A stretch of 64,000 nucleotides of DNA from Coraliomargarita algicola (GCF_033878955.1 NZ_CP138858.1:5111001-5175000), one strand, 5' to 3'. Counted from the stretch's first letter, positions 17,923-26,534 are shown. Notes: generated by a model from the sequence alone, not told the origin. Translations and numbers: made by a program.

Positions 17923-18696
17923 TTAGATCTTGCCTGCGTTTTTGAGAGAGTCGCGGAGGATTTGGGCGACGTGCATACGTTTTTGCGGGTAACCTTGTTT
18001 TTCCATCATGCCGCCGAAGTGCATCATGCAGCCCATATCGGCCGCGGCAACGATGTCGGGCTTGCTGGCGGTGAGTTTCTCAATTTTGAGCGTGCCCATA
18101 CTGTTGGAAATGTTGGGGAAACTGACCGCGAAGGTGCCGCCAAATCCGCAACATTGTTCCGTCTCGTCAATGGGTTCTACAGTGAGGCCTTCGATCGAGC
18201 CTAAGAGGCTGGCCATCGCTTCCGGGCTACGTGAGCCGCGTAGGTGACAGCTGCGGTGTACGGTGATCTTGGCGTCAAATTTGCCGGGCCATTCGGTGAC
18301 GCCGAGGCCGAAGACGATAAAGTCCAGCAACTCCCAGGTGCGGTTGGCCAGTGCTTGGATTTCCGGCAGGTCGGCTTCTTTTTCGAAAGCCAATGGTGCG
18401 CCATGGAAGACCATGGCTGCGCAGGAGCCCGAGGGAGCGACGATCGGTTTATCACCCGCAAATACCTTGGCGGTGTGGCGCACGACTTTGCGGGAGCTGA
18501 CCCAATCGCCGGAGTTGAAGGCAGGCTGTCCACAGCAGGTCTGCCCGTCGGGCAGTTCGATCTCGCAACCGAGAAACTCAAGTATTTCGACGGTGGCTTG
18601 GGCCACGTCGGCATAAAAGGCGTCACAGAGGCAAGTCGTCATCAATTGGATGGACTTGCCTGCCGGGCGATTGGGAGGTGTGTGGAGCATGCTCAT
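17923..18696 (-). CDS. lutA: Lactate utilization protein LutA
   Basis: 257 residues with the two cysteine-rich CCG domains of LutA/YkgE: CCGQPAFNSGD near residue 57 and CCGFGGTFAVSFPN near residue 186. Single C-x-n-H/C ligands also occur (HRSCHLRGS, ADMGCMMHFGG). It binds an Fe-S cluster and forms the lactate-oxidising complex with LutB and LutC. It lies 108 bp after rhaB; this gap has a small AACTTT/AAAGTT hairpin at about 18727-18745 that could be an operator or processing site. Confidence 0.93.
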   Translation of the reverse strand: MSMLHTPPNRPAGKSIQLMTTCLCDAFYADVAQATVEILEFLGCEIELPDGQTCCGQPAFNSGDWVSSRKVVRHTAKVFAGDKPIVAPSGSCAAMVFHGAPLAFEKEADLPEIQALANRTWELLDFIVFGLGVTEWPGKFDAKITVHRSCHLRGSRSPEAMASLLGSIEGLTVEPIDETEQCCGFGGTFAVSFPNISNSMGTLKIEKLTASKPDIVAAADMGCMMHFGGMMEKQGYPQKRMHVAQILRDSLKNAGKI

Positions 18697-18804
18697 GTTG
18701 AGGAGATATTGAACGATCGACGCTTAACTTTGAGTGTGAAAGTTGAGTGTGTTTCGTGGATGATTGATGTTGTTTGTTGAAATCGTGTGCGCGTGCGTAG
18801 CAGT

Positions 18805-20283
18805 CTAGCTGCTGAGCTGCGCGAAGCGTTCTTTCACCGCGTCCCAAGCTGCGGTGTCGGTGGGTTCATAGGTGGTGATCGGGAAGGAATTGGCGACGAT
18901 CTTGCGTCCTTCGGCGAGTGTGGTGATTACGCCGTCGGCCATCATTTGGGCGATGATGTTGCCCAGGCCAGTGGCTTCGACCGGGCCGGCCAGCACCTTG
19001 GTGCCCAGGGCATTGGCGGTGAATTGATTTAAGAGTTTGTCCTGGCAACCTCCGCCGACGATGTGGAGGCAGTCGGGCGCTTCGTCGGTGTAGTTGGGCA
19101 GTTTTGCCCAGACCTCCGCGTAGCGCAGGGCGAGGCTTTCGTAAATGCAGCGGATCGTTTCGCCCGGAGTTTCAGGGACTTGTTGCTTGGTTTCGCGGCA
19201 GAAGTCCTGAATCTTTTCCGGCATGCGTCCCGCCTCTGTGAAGCGAGGATCGTCCGGGTCGACCAGCGAGCGGAAAGGTTCGACCTTTGAGGCGAGGCCC
19301 GCCATATCGGCATAGCTGTAGTCGTGGCCGTGATCGAGCCAGTAGCGACGGGATTCTTGAATCAGCCAAAGACCGCAAATGTTTTTCAAGAAGCGCACGC
19401 TGCCATTGACACCGATTTCGTTGGTGAAGGCATCTTGAAAGGATTGCTCCGAAATGATCGGTTTGGGTAGCTCCAGTCCCATCAGCGACCAAGTGCCGCT
19501 GCTAAGATAAGCTGGCGTCGCCTTTTGGCTGGGGACGGCGGCCACTGCGCTGGCAGTGTCATGACCACCGACTGTGATGACTTTGAGCTTTTTCAGGCCG
19601 GTATGTTGCTTCAGGCCGGGGCGTAGCTCACCGAGCGTGTCGCCCGCGTCGCTGATCTCCTTAAAGAGGCGCTTGGGCAAGCCGAGGCGTTCGATGAGTG
19701 AGTAGTCCCAGTTCTCAGTGTTGGGATTGTAGAGTTGCGAGGTGCTGGCGATGCTGCGCTCATGCGTTTTGTTGCCTGTGAGCCAGTAGCCGAGCAAGTC
19801 GGGAGTGAATAGTATGTCCTCGGCCGCTGCGAGGGCGGGACTGTTTCGCTCTACTTCGGAGAGTAATTGAAAGGCCGAGTTGAAGGCCATGAATTGGATG
19901 CCGGTGGCTTCGTAGACTTCTTTTTTAGGAATAATGGAAAAAGCTTTGTCCATCATGCCGTCGGTGCGGGGGTCTCGATATTGGAAGGGCAGGCCCAGCA
20001 GGTGGCCGTCTTTGTCCAGCAGTGAGTAGTCGACGCCCCAGGTGTCGATGCCGACACTGATGGGTTGCTTACCATACTTTTTGGCGGCTGCCTTGAGCCC
20101 GTCTAGTATATCTAAATAAATTCCGGTTAGGTTCCAGTGGCGGCCGTCGGGGAGTTCCAGCGGGCGGTTCTCGAAGCGGTTCAATTCGTGGAGTTCGATG
20201 CGCTGGCCGTCGAATTCTCCGGCGAGGACGCGTCCGCTGCCACCGCCGAGGTCGACAGCGAGGTAGATCTTTTTCTCTGACAT
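18805..20283 (-). CDS. rhaB: Rhamnulokinase RhaB
   Basis: 492 residues from the ATG at 20283, 11 bp after the DeoR stop; the longer ORF would overlap the regulator. FGGY-kinase motifs: VDLGGGSGRVLAGEFDG at the N-terminus, GIDTWGVDYSLLD, GGHDTASAVAAVP and HIVGGGCQDKLLNQ. It phosphorylates L-rhamnulose, and in related enzymes L-fuculose, at C1 with ATP, feeding the BMC aldolase. The isomerase step is not encoded in this window. Confidence 0.95.
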   Translation of the reverse strand: MSEKKIYLAVDLGGGSGRVLAGEFDGQRIELHELNRFENRPLELPDGRHWNLTGIYLDILDGLKAAAKKYGKQPISVGIDTWGVDYSLLDKDGHLLGLPFQYRDPRTDGMMDKAFSIIPKKEVYEATGIQFMAFNSAFQLLSEVERNSPALAAAEDILFTPDLLGYWLTGNKTHERSIASTSQLYNPNTENWDYSLIERLGLPKRLFKEISDAGDTLGELRPGLKQHTGLKKLKVITVGGHDTASAVAAVPSQKATPAYLSSGTWSLMGLELPKPIISEQSFQDAFTNEIGVNGSVRFLKNICGLWLIQESRRYWLDHGHDYSYADMAGLASKVEPFRSLVDPDDPRFTEAGRMPEKIQDFCRETKQQVPETPGETIRCIYESLALRYAEVWAKLPNYTDEAPDCLHIVGGGCQDKLLNQFTANALGTKVLAGPVEATGLGNIIAQMMADGVITTLAEGRKIVANSFPITTYEPTDTAAWDAVKERFAQLSS

Positions 20284-20294
20284 GTGTATGGTAG

Positions 20295-21065
20295 TTATGG
20301 TTGGGCAATCGTTACGGTGCAACCTTCTGCTCGTAGGTCTTGTACGAATTCAGTGGGGGCACCGTCGTCGGTTATGATTTCGGTAATGTCGCGTAAGTTT
20401 GCGAAGAAGTATTCGGAGTTCTTGTTTAGCTTTGTGGAGTCAACCAGTAGGACGACTTGTTGAGCAATCTGTATGAGTGTCTCTTTGAAGACCGCTTGCT
20501 GTTCGAAGCCTTCGGAGGGGCCTCGATGCCGATCGAGGCCGATGCAGGAGACAAAGGCGCAGTTGATGTTGTGTCGACGTAGCATGTTATAACTGTCGCC
20601 ACTGATAAAGGTTTGTGTCTTCGGGTGGTAGTTGCCTCCGGTTGAAATGAGATCGACCTGTTCCATGCTGACTAATTGGTCGATGACTGCATAGGCGTTG
20701 GTCAGAACACGGTAAGGGAGGTCGGGGAGCATTGTGACCAGTGCAAAGCTAGTCGTGCTGCTGTCGAAAGCATAGGTTTGGCCGGGTTGAATTCGCTCCA
20801 GTGCGGCCCTTGCGATAGCTTCCTTTTTCTCGACCTGTAGTAAGTGGCGCTCTGTGAAGGATTGGAGCTTGGGGCGTCCGTTCAGACTGCTGGCGCCTCC
20901 ATGGATGCGACTTAATTGTTGGTTTTCAGCTAGTGTTTGCAGATCGCGACGTATTGTTTCGTCGGTGACTTGAAATTCTTCAGCCAGATCGATGGTACGT
21001 ACGGTGCCACGTTCTTCTAGGAGCGTGAGTATTTGCTGTTGGCGTTCTGGGGCTAGCATGCCCAT
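20295..21065 (-). CDS. DeoR/GlpR-family regulator of the BMC/rhamnose locus
   Basis: 256 residues. The N-terminal HTH (RQQQILTLLEERG, then VTDETIRRDLQTLAENQ, then RIHGGAS) and DeoRC sensor domain (YAFDSSTTSFALVTML) define the family. It heads the minus-strand operon and is divergent from pduL. Two direct repeats of TTATKTGGGWAAAA lie in the intergenic region and are candidate sites. PVC-type BMC loci usually carry a DeoR gene in this place. Confidence 0.92.
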   Translation of the reverse strand: MGMLAPERQQQILTLLEERGTVRTIDLAEEFQVTDETIRRDLQTLAENQQLSRIHGGASSLNGRPKLQSFTERHLLQVEKKEAIARAALERIQPGQTYAFDSSTTSFALVTMLPDLPYRVLTNAYAVIDQLVSMEQVDLISTGGNYHPKTQTFISGDSYNMLRRHNINCAFVSCIGLDRHRGPSEGFEQQAVFKETLIQIAQQVVLLVDSTKLNKNSEYFFANLRDITEIITDDGAPTEFVQDLRAEGCTVTIAQP

Positions 21066-21076
21066 TAATTTTTGAT

Positions 21077-21123
21077 TTATTTGGGAAAACGCAAGAAATA
21101 TGTTGACTTATGTGGGTAAAAAG
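21077..21123. promoter_or_regulatory. Candidate DeoR operator: two direct repeats
   Basis: TTATTTGGGAAAAC at 21077-21090 and TTATGTGGGTAAAA at 21108-21121 are direct repeats 31 bp apart, about three helical turns. A TTGACT hexamer at 21103-21108 overlaps the second repeat and could be a -35 box for the BMC operon. The site lies between divergent DeoR and pduL genes. Confidence 0.55.
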
Positions 21124-21164
21124 TGGATTTCTTTCGTTAATTCCAACTTTATAAAGATATTTCT

Positions 21165-21836
21165 ATGAGTCAATCACCCCTAAATCGTGCTCAAGTGGAG
21201 CAATTAGTGCGTCAAAGCCTCTCTCGTTTTGTAGGTCAAGGTAGTTCGCAGCAGAAGCAAGGTCCCAATCCGTTGGTCGTTAATATTAGTGCACGCCACT
21301 GTCACTTGTCGCAGGAGTCTGTAGAGGTCCTGTTCGGTAAGGGGCATAAGTTGACGCCAATGAAGGATTTGTATATGGACGGGCAGTATGCGGCTCAGGA
21401 GTCGGTGACAATGATCGGTCCTCGCAGTCGTGTGATTTCTAATCTGCGGATCTTAGGGCCTTGCCGTGATTTTGATCAGGTGGAGCTTGCTTATACGGAT
21501 GCAGTTTCATTGGGCTTTAAGATTCCAATTCGCAACTCGGGCGACATCGCAGGCACGCCAGGTTGCATGTTGATGGGACCTGCTGGCTTTCTTGAGATGA
21601 AAGAGGGTGTCATTCGTGCTGCACCGCACGTGCACATGGCACCGGAAGATGCCGAGTATTATGGCGTCGAGAATAAGTCTTTCATGAAGTTACGCGTCGG
21701 CGGTGAGCTCGGTGTGACTTTTGATCGGATTTTTGTCCGGGTGGACCCTTCCTTTAAATTGGAAGTTCACATCGACACTGACGAGGGCAATGCCTGTGGC
21801 TTTACCCAAGATACACCCTGCGAGCTCATCAAGTAG
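21165..21836 (+). CDS. pduL: BMC phosphotransacylase PduL
   Basis: 223 residues. The PduL double beta-barrel shows NISARHCHLSQ, MIGPRSRVISNLRILGP, RNSGDI and APHVHMAPEDAEYYGV, including the histidines that bind zinc. An N-terminal amphipathic helix (about residues 5-20, LNRAQVEQLVRQSLSRF) then a Gln/Ser linker form an encapsulation peptide. It converts an acyl-CoA to acyl-phosphate in the BMC lumen; here this is probably lactyl-CoA. First gene of the BMC operon. Confidence 0.95.
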   Translation: MSQSPLNRAQVEQLVRQSLSRFVGQGSSQQKQGPNPLVVNISARHCHLSQESVEVLFGKGHKLTPMKDLYMDGQYAAQESVTMIGPRSRVISNLRILGPCRDFDQVELAYTDAVSLGFKIPIRNSGDIAGTPGCMLMGPAGFLEMKEGVIRAAPHVHMAPEDAEYYGVENKSFMKLRVGGELGVTFDRIFVRVDPSFKLEVHIDTDEGNACGFTQDTPCELIK

Positions 21837-21919
21837 TCGCCTTTTAATTATCCTAATTTTTTATTCTTCGCTTTCAGGCGTTTAATTCAAACACAATACA
21901 CAACCAACCCACACATATT

Positions 21920-22189
21920 ATGAGTGAATCCATCGGATTAGTAGAAACAAAAGGTCTTACCGGCTCCATCGAAGCCAGTGATGCTATGGCTAAGGCAGCT
22001 TCGGTTAGCCTTGTGAAGCAAATCTCCATCGGAGGCGGTTTTTTGACCGTTCTCGTTAAAGGAGATGTTGGCAGCGTGAAAGCAGCTGTTGAAGCGGGAG
22101 CCGAAGCGGCAAACCGCGTTGGCGAACTCGTCGCCTCCCACGTGATCGCGCGTCCGCACGATGACTTGATGAAATACTTTGAAGCTTAA
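21920..22189 (+). CDS. BMC-H shell protein 1
   Basis: 89 residues, one BMC (pfam00936-like) domain: IGLVETKGLTGSIEASDAM, VEAGAEAANRVGEL and HVIARPHDDL. It forms hexagonal tiles of the microcompartment shell. The start codon follows an A/C-rich leader with CAACCCAC at 21905-21912 and no Shine-Dalgarno sequence. Confidence 0.95.
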   Translation: MSESIGLVETKGLTGSIEASDAMAKAASVSLVKQISIGGGFLTVLVKGDVGSVKAAVEAGAEAANRVGELVASHVIARPHDDLMKYFEA

Positions 22190-22215
22190 CCCTTAAAATC
22201 GGGAGATAAAATATT

Positions 22216-22494
22216 ATGGCAAAACAAGCAATTGGAATGATCGAATGTAAAGGGCTCGTGAGCCTTATGGAAGCATGCGATGCCGCACTTAAATCAGCTG
22301 ACGTCACTATGACTGGCTACGAAAAAATTGGTTCTGGCCTGGTTACTGGCTTTTTCACGGGTGATGTGGCTGCTGTAAAAGCTGCCGTTGAAGCCGGTGC
22401 AGATGCTGCTGGTAGCATTGGTGAAGTGGTCGCTGTGCAAGTGATCCCTCGTCCACACGACGACCTTAGCAAACTCGGCAACTGGATCGCCTAA
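22216..22494 (+). CDS. BMC-H shell protein 2
   Basis: 92 residues, a single BMC domain: IGMIECKGLVSLMEACDAAL, VEAGADAAGSIGEV and QVIPRPHDDLSKL. Shell hexamer subunit. Its first 8 codons and the bases before the ATG (ATATTATGGCAAAACAAGCA) are the same as in BMC-H 3 at 23836, which points to duplication or gene conversion. Confidence 0.95.
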   Translation: MAKQAIGMIECKGLVSLMEACDAALKSADVTMTGYEKIGSGLVTGFFTGDVAAVKAAVEAGADAAGSIGEVVAVQVIPRPHDDLSKLGNWIA

Positions 22495-22523
22495 GCGAGC
22501 TCGTTCGGTTTATCAGTGTTTCG

Positions 22524-22570
22524 GTTTTCAGTTCTCCAATTTATTTACGGGGAACTGGTAAACTGAAAAC
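22524..22570 (+). other. Inverted repeat before the acetate kinase gene
   Basis: GTTTTCAGTT at 22524-22533 pairs perfectly with AACTGAAAAC at 22561-22570. A second pair, AGTTCTCC (22530-22537) and GGGGAACT (22549-22556, 7 of 8), shares the AGTT bases, so the two stems compete. No T-run follows, so it is not a classical terminator. It may be an mRNA processing or stability element between shell and kinase genes. Confidence 0.4.
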
Positions 22571-22587
22571 TATTTAACTCAAAAGAT

Positions 22588-23772
22588 ATGAAGATTCTCA
22601 TCGCAAACCTTGGTTCCACTTCATTCAAGTATCGTCTATTCGATATGGATGATAGTAACGCTGCGCAACTTGCCAGTGGTGGCTACGAACGCGTCACCGA
22701 CTATACAAACTGCATCGAAGATATGCTGGAAACTTTAGTCGGGGAGGGACATCTTCAATCAGGTGAGGAAATCGATGCCGTTGGTTTTAAAACCGTACTA
22801 GGCAAAGACCTCAGTGGTTGTGTAACAGCGGATGCGCGCGTCCTTGAAGCCCTCGAAGGTTTCAAGGAGGTCGCACCCGCCCACAATCCTGCATACGCAA
22901 CGGGGATCCGTTGCTTCGCAGAAAAATTACCTACGGTCCCACGGGTCGCGCTCTTTGAGACGGCCTTTTATCAATGGATGACGCCAGCCGCATACAACTA
23001 TGCGATTCCGCAGGCTTGGCGCGATTTGGGCATCCGTCGCTATGGCTTTCACGGTGCCAGCCACAAATTCGTAGCGGAACGCTCGGCGGAAATGCTAGGC
23101 AACGAAGTGGTCGCCGAACGCGTGCGTCAGCTCTATGTTGACGGCCCTGGTGAATATGAAGGCGCTCCCTTGCGCGTGCTCTCTTGCCACCTTGGCGGTA
23201 GTAGCTCCGTAACTGGGATTCAGAATGGCGTCGCCATCGGAGCTAGCATGGGCTTTAGCCCACAAGGCGGCTTGCCTCAGAATAATCGTGTCGGCGATCT
23301 GGATTCGATGGCCATCCCTTACGTTTGTAAGATGTTGGGCATCTCCGTCGAAGAAGCGGAACGTCAACTCAATAAAGAAAGTGGTTTGCTCGGGCTCTCC
23401 GGTGTGAGCAATGACGCTCGCGATATCTGCGAAGCGATTGAAGCGGGGAACGAGAATGCACAACTTGCGATCGACGTCTTGATCGATAGCATCCGCCATT
23501 GGGCAGGTTCTTTCTTCTTCAAAATGGGCGGTGCTGAAGCGATCGTATTTACCGCAGGTATCGGTGAGAATGATGCGGACCTGCGTGCATCGGTTTGTGC
23601 GGGGCTTGAAGACCTTGGCGTGCAGATCGATCCGCTTGCCAATGCAAAAGCAATACGTGGTGCCGAGGGCATTATTAGCAGCCCGGATTCAAAAATTAAA
23701 GTGCTTGTGATTCCTGCCAACGAAGAACTCGTCATCGCACGGGAAGTCTTCCGCAAAGTAAAAGCCAGCTAA
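22588..23772 (+). CDS. ackA: Divergent acetate kinase homologue (probable lactate kinase role)
   Basis: 394 residues across the whole ASKHA acetate-kinase fold: NLGSTSFKYRLFD, APAHNPAYATGI, GFHGASHKF, HLGGSSSVTGI, GASMGFSPQGGL, NNRVGDLD and FTAGIGENDADLR. Several active-site blocks differ from the usual forms: FETAFYQ for FDTAFH, GFKTVLGKD for GHRVVHGGE, and GASMGF for DTSMGF. It should transfer phosphate from an acyl-phosphate to ADP. In the BMC pathway the acyl group is probably lactyl, which may explain the changes. No targeting peptide is visible. Confidence 0.88.
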   Translation: MKILIANLGSTSFKYRLFDMDDSNAAQLASGGYERVTDYTNCIEDMLETLVGEGHLQSGEEIDAVGFKTVLGKDLSGCVTADARVLEALEGFKEVAPAHNPAYATGIRCFAEKLPTVPRVALFETAFYQWMTPAAYNYAIPQAWRDLGIRRYGFHGASHKFVAERSAEMLGNEVVAERVRQLYVDGPGEYEGAPLRVLSCHLGGSSSVTGIQNGVAIGASMGFSPQGGLPQNNRVGDLDSMAIPYVCKMLGISVEEAERQLNKESGLLGLSGVSNDARDICEAIEAGNENAQLAIDVLIDSIRHWAGSFFFKMGGAEAIVFTAGIGENDADLRASVCAGLEDLGVQIDPLANAKAIRGAEGIISSPDSKIKVLVIPANEELVIAREVFRKVKAS

Positions 23773-23835
23773 CTTTATTACCTAACTTTTTATCAATCTA
23801 AATTCAGACAATTAACATCAACCCACAAAAATATT

Positions 23836-24141
23836 ATGGCAAAACAAGCAATTGGAATTCTCGAAACTAAAGGACTCATCGGTCTCGTTCAAGGCACAGA
23901 CGCTATGCTCAAGTCAGCAAACGTTGAACTCGCTGGCCCTATGAAGGGTGTCGGTAGCGCACTGGTCAGTGCCGTCGTCACTGGCGATGTCGCTGCTGTA
24001 AACGCTGCGATCGAAGCAGGCGCCGAAGCGGCTGGCCGTTACGGCGAAGTCGTGAGCGCACACGTGATCGCTCGTCCTCACGAAGATGTTGAAAACGTCG
24101 TGCCTGCTCTTAAGTCCGCTCCTAAGCGCGCTGCTAAGTAA
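23836..24141 (+). CDS. BMC-H shell protein 3
   Basis: 101 residues: one BMC domain (IGILETKGLIGLVQGTDAM, IEAGAEAAGRYGEV, HVIARPHEDVE) plus a short Lys/Ala/Pro-rich tail (KSAPKRAAK) absent from the other two. The leader carries CAACCCAC at 23819-23826. The start region is the same as BMC-H 2. It is followed 6 bp later by a BMC-P gene. Confidence 0.95.
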   Translation: MAKQAIGILETKGLIGLVQGTDAMLKSANVELAGPMKGVGSALVSAVVTGDVAAVNAAIEAGAEAAGRYGEVVSAHVIARPHEDVENVVPALKSAPKRAAK

Positions 24142-24147
24142 ACTCCG

Positions 24148-24462
24148 ATGTACCTCGGAAAAGTCATAGGATCCGTCGTATCGACGAAAAAGGATGAGTC
24201 CATGCGGGGGCGTAAGCTCCTCATGGTTCGCCCCATGCTGGTCGATCCGGAAGATCCCTCTAAATTCAAGCCCGGTAGCAATACCATCATCGCGATCGAT
24301 ACGCTCGGTGCTGGTGAAGGAGAGCTCGTCATGTTTGCACAAGGCAGTTCGGCTCGTCAGGCAGAGGGTTTGAAGCAACTCCCCGTCGATGCTGCCATCG
24401 TCGGACTGATCGATACGGTCAGCATCGGAGGTAAGAAGACTTACGAAGCCAAGAACAGTTAA
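24148..24462 (+). CDS. BMC-P shell pentamer 1 (EutN/CcmL family)
   Basis: 104 residues of the EutN/CcmL type: MYLGKVIGSVVSTKKDESM, GRKLLMVRPM, IAIDTLGAGEGELVMFAQGSS and a C-terminal VGLIDTVSI. Pentamers cap the shell vertices. It starts 6 bp after BMC-H 3, so the two are probably translated together. Confidence 0.95.
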   Translation: MYLGKVIGSVVSTKKDESMRGRKLLMVRPMLVDPEDPSKFKPGSNTIIAIDTLGAGEGELVMFAQGSSARQAEGLKQLPVDAAIVGLIDTVSIGGKKTYEAKNS

Positions 24463-24481
24463 TTAATAGAAAGAATTTTAT

Positions 24482-25923
24482 ATGAGTCAGTTGAATGAAG
24501 CCGCGATACGCGATGTGGTGAGTGAAGTGCTCGCACAGCTCCAGTCCAAAGGGTCGTTTGGGATGCCGACGATCCAGTACGCCCCGGTAAGCATGGTGTC
24601 TTTGATGATGCCGATCAAGCCGTCACCGCTGCACGCAGTGGCTTCGAGCAGCTACAGAAAAAGGGTTGGGCTGCACGCACCCAGATCGTCAATATCGTTA
24701 AGAAAATGTGTGTCGATAACGCGGAGCGTTGGGGCGACATTGAGTATAACGAAACCAAGATCGGACGTCGCGCACACAAGCCTTTGAAGTTGCAAGGTGT
24801 CCAGAATGTGCTGGGACCTGAGTTCCTGGTGCCACAAGGCATGAGCGGTGATTTTGGTATCACAATGGATGAAGCCGCTCCTTGGGGCGTGATCGTGGGG
24901 GTGACTCCACTGACACACTCCGTGCCGACCATTGCGGGCAACATCATCAATATGGTGGCTGCGGGGAACTCTGTTGTCTTCAATCCTCACCCGGGGGGCG
25001 CTGCAGTGGCTGCATTGGCAGTCAATGAAATCAACGAGGCGATTAAGGCAGAAACAGGGATCACTAATCTGGTCTGCACCATTGAGAAGCCCACTCTCGA
25101 TTCTTTCAATGCACTGTGTTCGCATGAGGATGTTGACTTACTCTGCATCACCGGTGGCCCCGGTGTGGTGGATGCGGCCATGAAAACTGGCAAACGCGCG
25201 ATTTGTGCAGGTCCAGGTAATCCTCCGGTAGTGGTCGACGATTGCAGCGCACTTGATTTCGATCGTGTCGCTCGTGACATCATCACTGGTGGTGGTTTCG
25301 ACAACAATCTGCTCTGCATCGCGGAGAAGCAAATTATCGCGGTGGCAGATTCTTACCAAAAGACTCTGGATGCGATGGTTCGTCAAGGTGCCGTTCTACT
25401 CACTGCACAGCAACTCGAAGCTATCAAAAAAGAAGTCTTCGACTTCAAGGATGGTGTAGGCTGTGGCAGTGCGGTTCTCAATCGTAAGTGGGTGGGTGCA
25501 AACCCTGATGCGCTCGCTCGCATCGCTGGCCTCAACATCGATTCCAGCGTTGAAATGCTGATTGCGGAAACAGATGCCAACGATCCATTTGTTCAAGAAG
25601 AGCAAATGATGCCATTACTTCCGATTGTTCGCGCCAATGACTTCAGCCAAGCGCTGAGCATCGCGAAGCAATCCGAGCACGGTGATAAGCACTCTGCAAT
25701 GATCCACTCCATGAATGTCGAGCGTTTGACGCAGATGGGGCAGGAAATGGATACCACGATCTACGTGAAGAATGGTCCTTGTGTGGCCGGCCTCGGTATG
25801 GGTGGTGAAGGCTTTATTAGCTACTCCATTGCGACGACTACAGGTGAGGGGATTACGACACCACGCACCTTCACGCGCTATCGCCGCTGCACTCTGGTCA
25901 ATAACCTAAACATCGTTCGATAG
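24482..25923 (+). pseudogene. pduP: CoA-acylating aldehyde dehydrogenase PduP, apparent frameshift
   Basis: Two frames together give a full PduP-type enzyme of about 480 residues. The first (from 24482) has an N-terminal encapsulation helix (EAAIRDVVSEVLAQLQSKG) and ends usefully at QYAP. The second continues with GKHGVFDDADQAV. The shift lies in the C-run at 24582-24585, where one base is missing. The nucleophile is in NNLLCIAEKQ, and GAGNPPVVV-like cofactor loops are intact. It should turn lactaldehyde into lactyl-CoA with NAD. The intact reading of both halves suggests a sequencing error or a very recent mutation. The second half alone could start at 24706, but that would lack the targeting helix. 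Confidence 0.85.
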
Positions 25924-25968
25924 AGGTTTTTTATCCTCATTCTGATTTCCTAATTCTTAATTATTGTA

Positions 25969-26232
25969 ATGATACTCGCCCGCGTAGATGGCCATGCTGT
26001 AGTCAGCATCGGTCACCCCAGCCTCAAGGCTCAGAAGATCGTGCTTTGCACGCCGATTGATGAGCATGGGGCGGACGCGGGATCGCCGTTTGCCGCACTC
26101 GATCCGATCGGAGCCGGGCAGCATACCCGAGTTTTCATTACCACCGATGGTTCGTGGACGCAAAATTCTGTTCACGATGACACTTCACCCATACGCAACC
26201 AAGTCATGGGCTTGGTCGACGACGCAGAATGA
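25969..26232 (+). CDS. BMC-P shell pentamer 2
   Basis: 87 residues, EutN/CcmL fold: MILARVDGHAVVSIGHPSL, KIVLCTPID, FAALDPIGAGQHTRVFITTDG and a C-terminal VMGLVDD. It overlaps the next BMC-P start by 4 bp (ATGA), so translation is coupled. Confidence 0.93.
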   Translation: MILARVDGHAVVSIGHPSLKAQKIVLCTPIDEHGADAGSPFAALDPIGAGQHTRVFITTDGSWTQNSVHDDTSPIRNQVMGLVDDAE

Positions 26233-26534
26233 AAGTAGGTAAAGTCATCGGTAATGTGACACTTAGTCATGCGGACTCTGGTCTACGTGGCGGGCGTTAT
26301 CTTGTGGTGATGCCGCAGGGAGCTAAAGAGTTGACGGGGCAGAATCCAAGTGGGCTTTCCGATGCTTGGGCACTGGTTGCTTACGATAACCTAGGAGCCG
26401 GAGTGGGGGACGACATCCTTTACGTCGAAGGTGCCGAAGCCATGCAGCCCTTCGAGCATCGCACTCCTCTGGACGCAATCAGCGTCGCACTTCTCGATAC
26501 CTATCGTTATGAGCCGCCTCAGAGCGTCACATAA
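26229..26534 (+). CDS. BMC-P shell pentamer 3
   Basis: 101 residues: MKVGKVIGNVTLSHADSGL, GRYLVVMPQG, LVAYDNLGAGVGDDILYVEG and a C-terminal ISVALLDTYRYE. Third EutN/CcmL paralogue; three distinct vertex proteins are typical for PVC-type BMCs. The start overlaps the previous stop as ATGA. Confidence 0.93.
   Translation: MKVGKVIGNVTLSHADSGLRGGRYLVVMPQGAKELTGQNPSGLSDAWALVAYDNLGAGVGDDILYVEGAEAMQPFEHRTPLDAISVALLDTYRYEPPQSVT

Noticed and set aside
24584..24600. Programmed -1 frameshift in pduP
   Set aside because: The site has no X-XXY-YYZ slippery heptamer in the zero frame and no clear downstream structure; a missing base is simpler.
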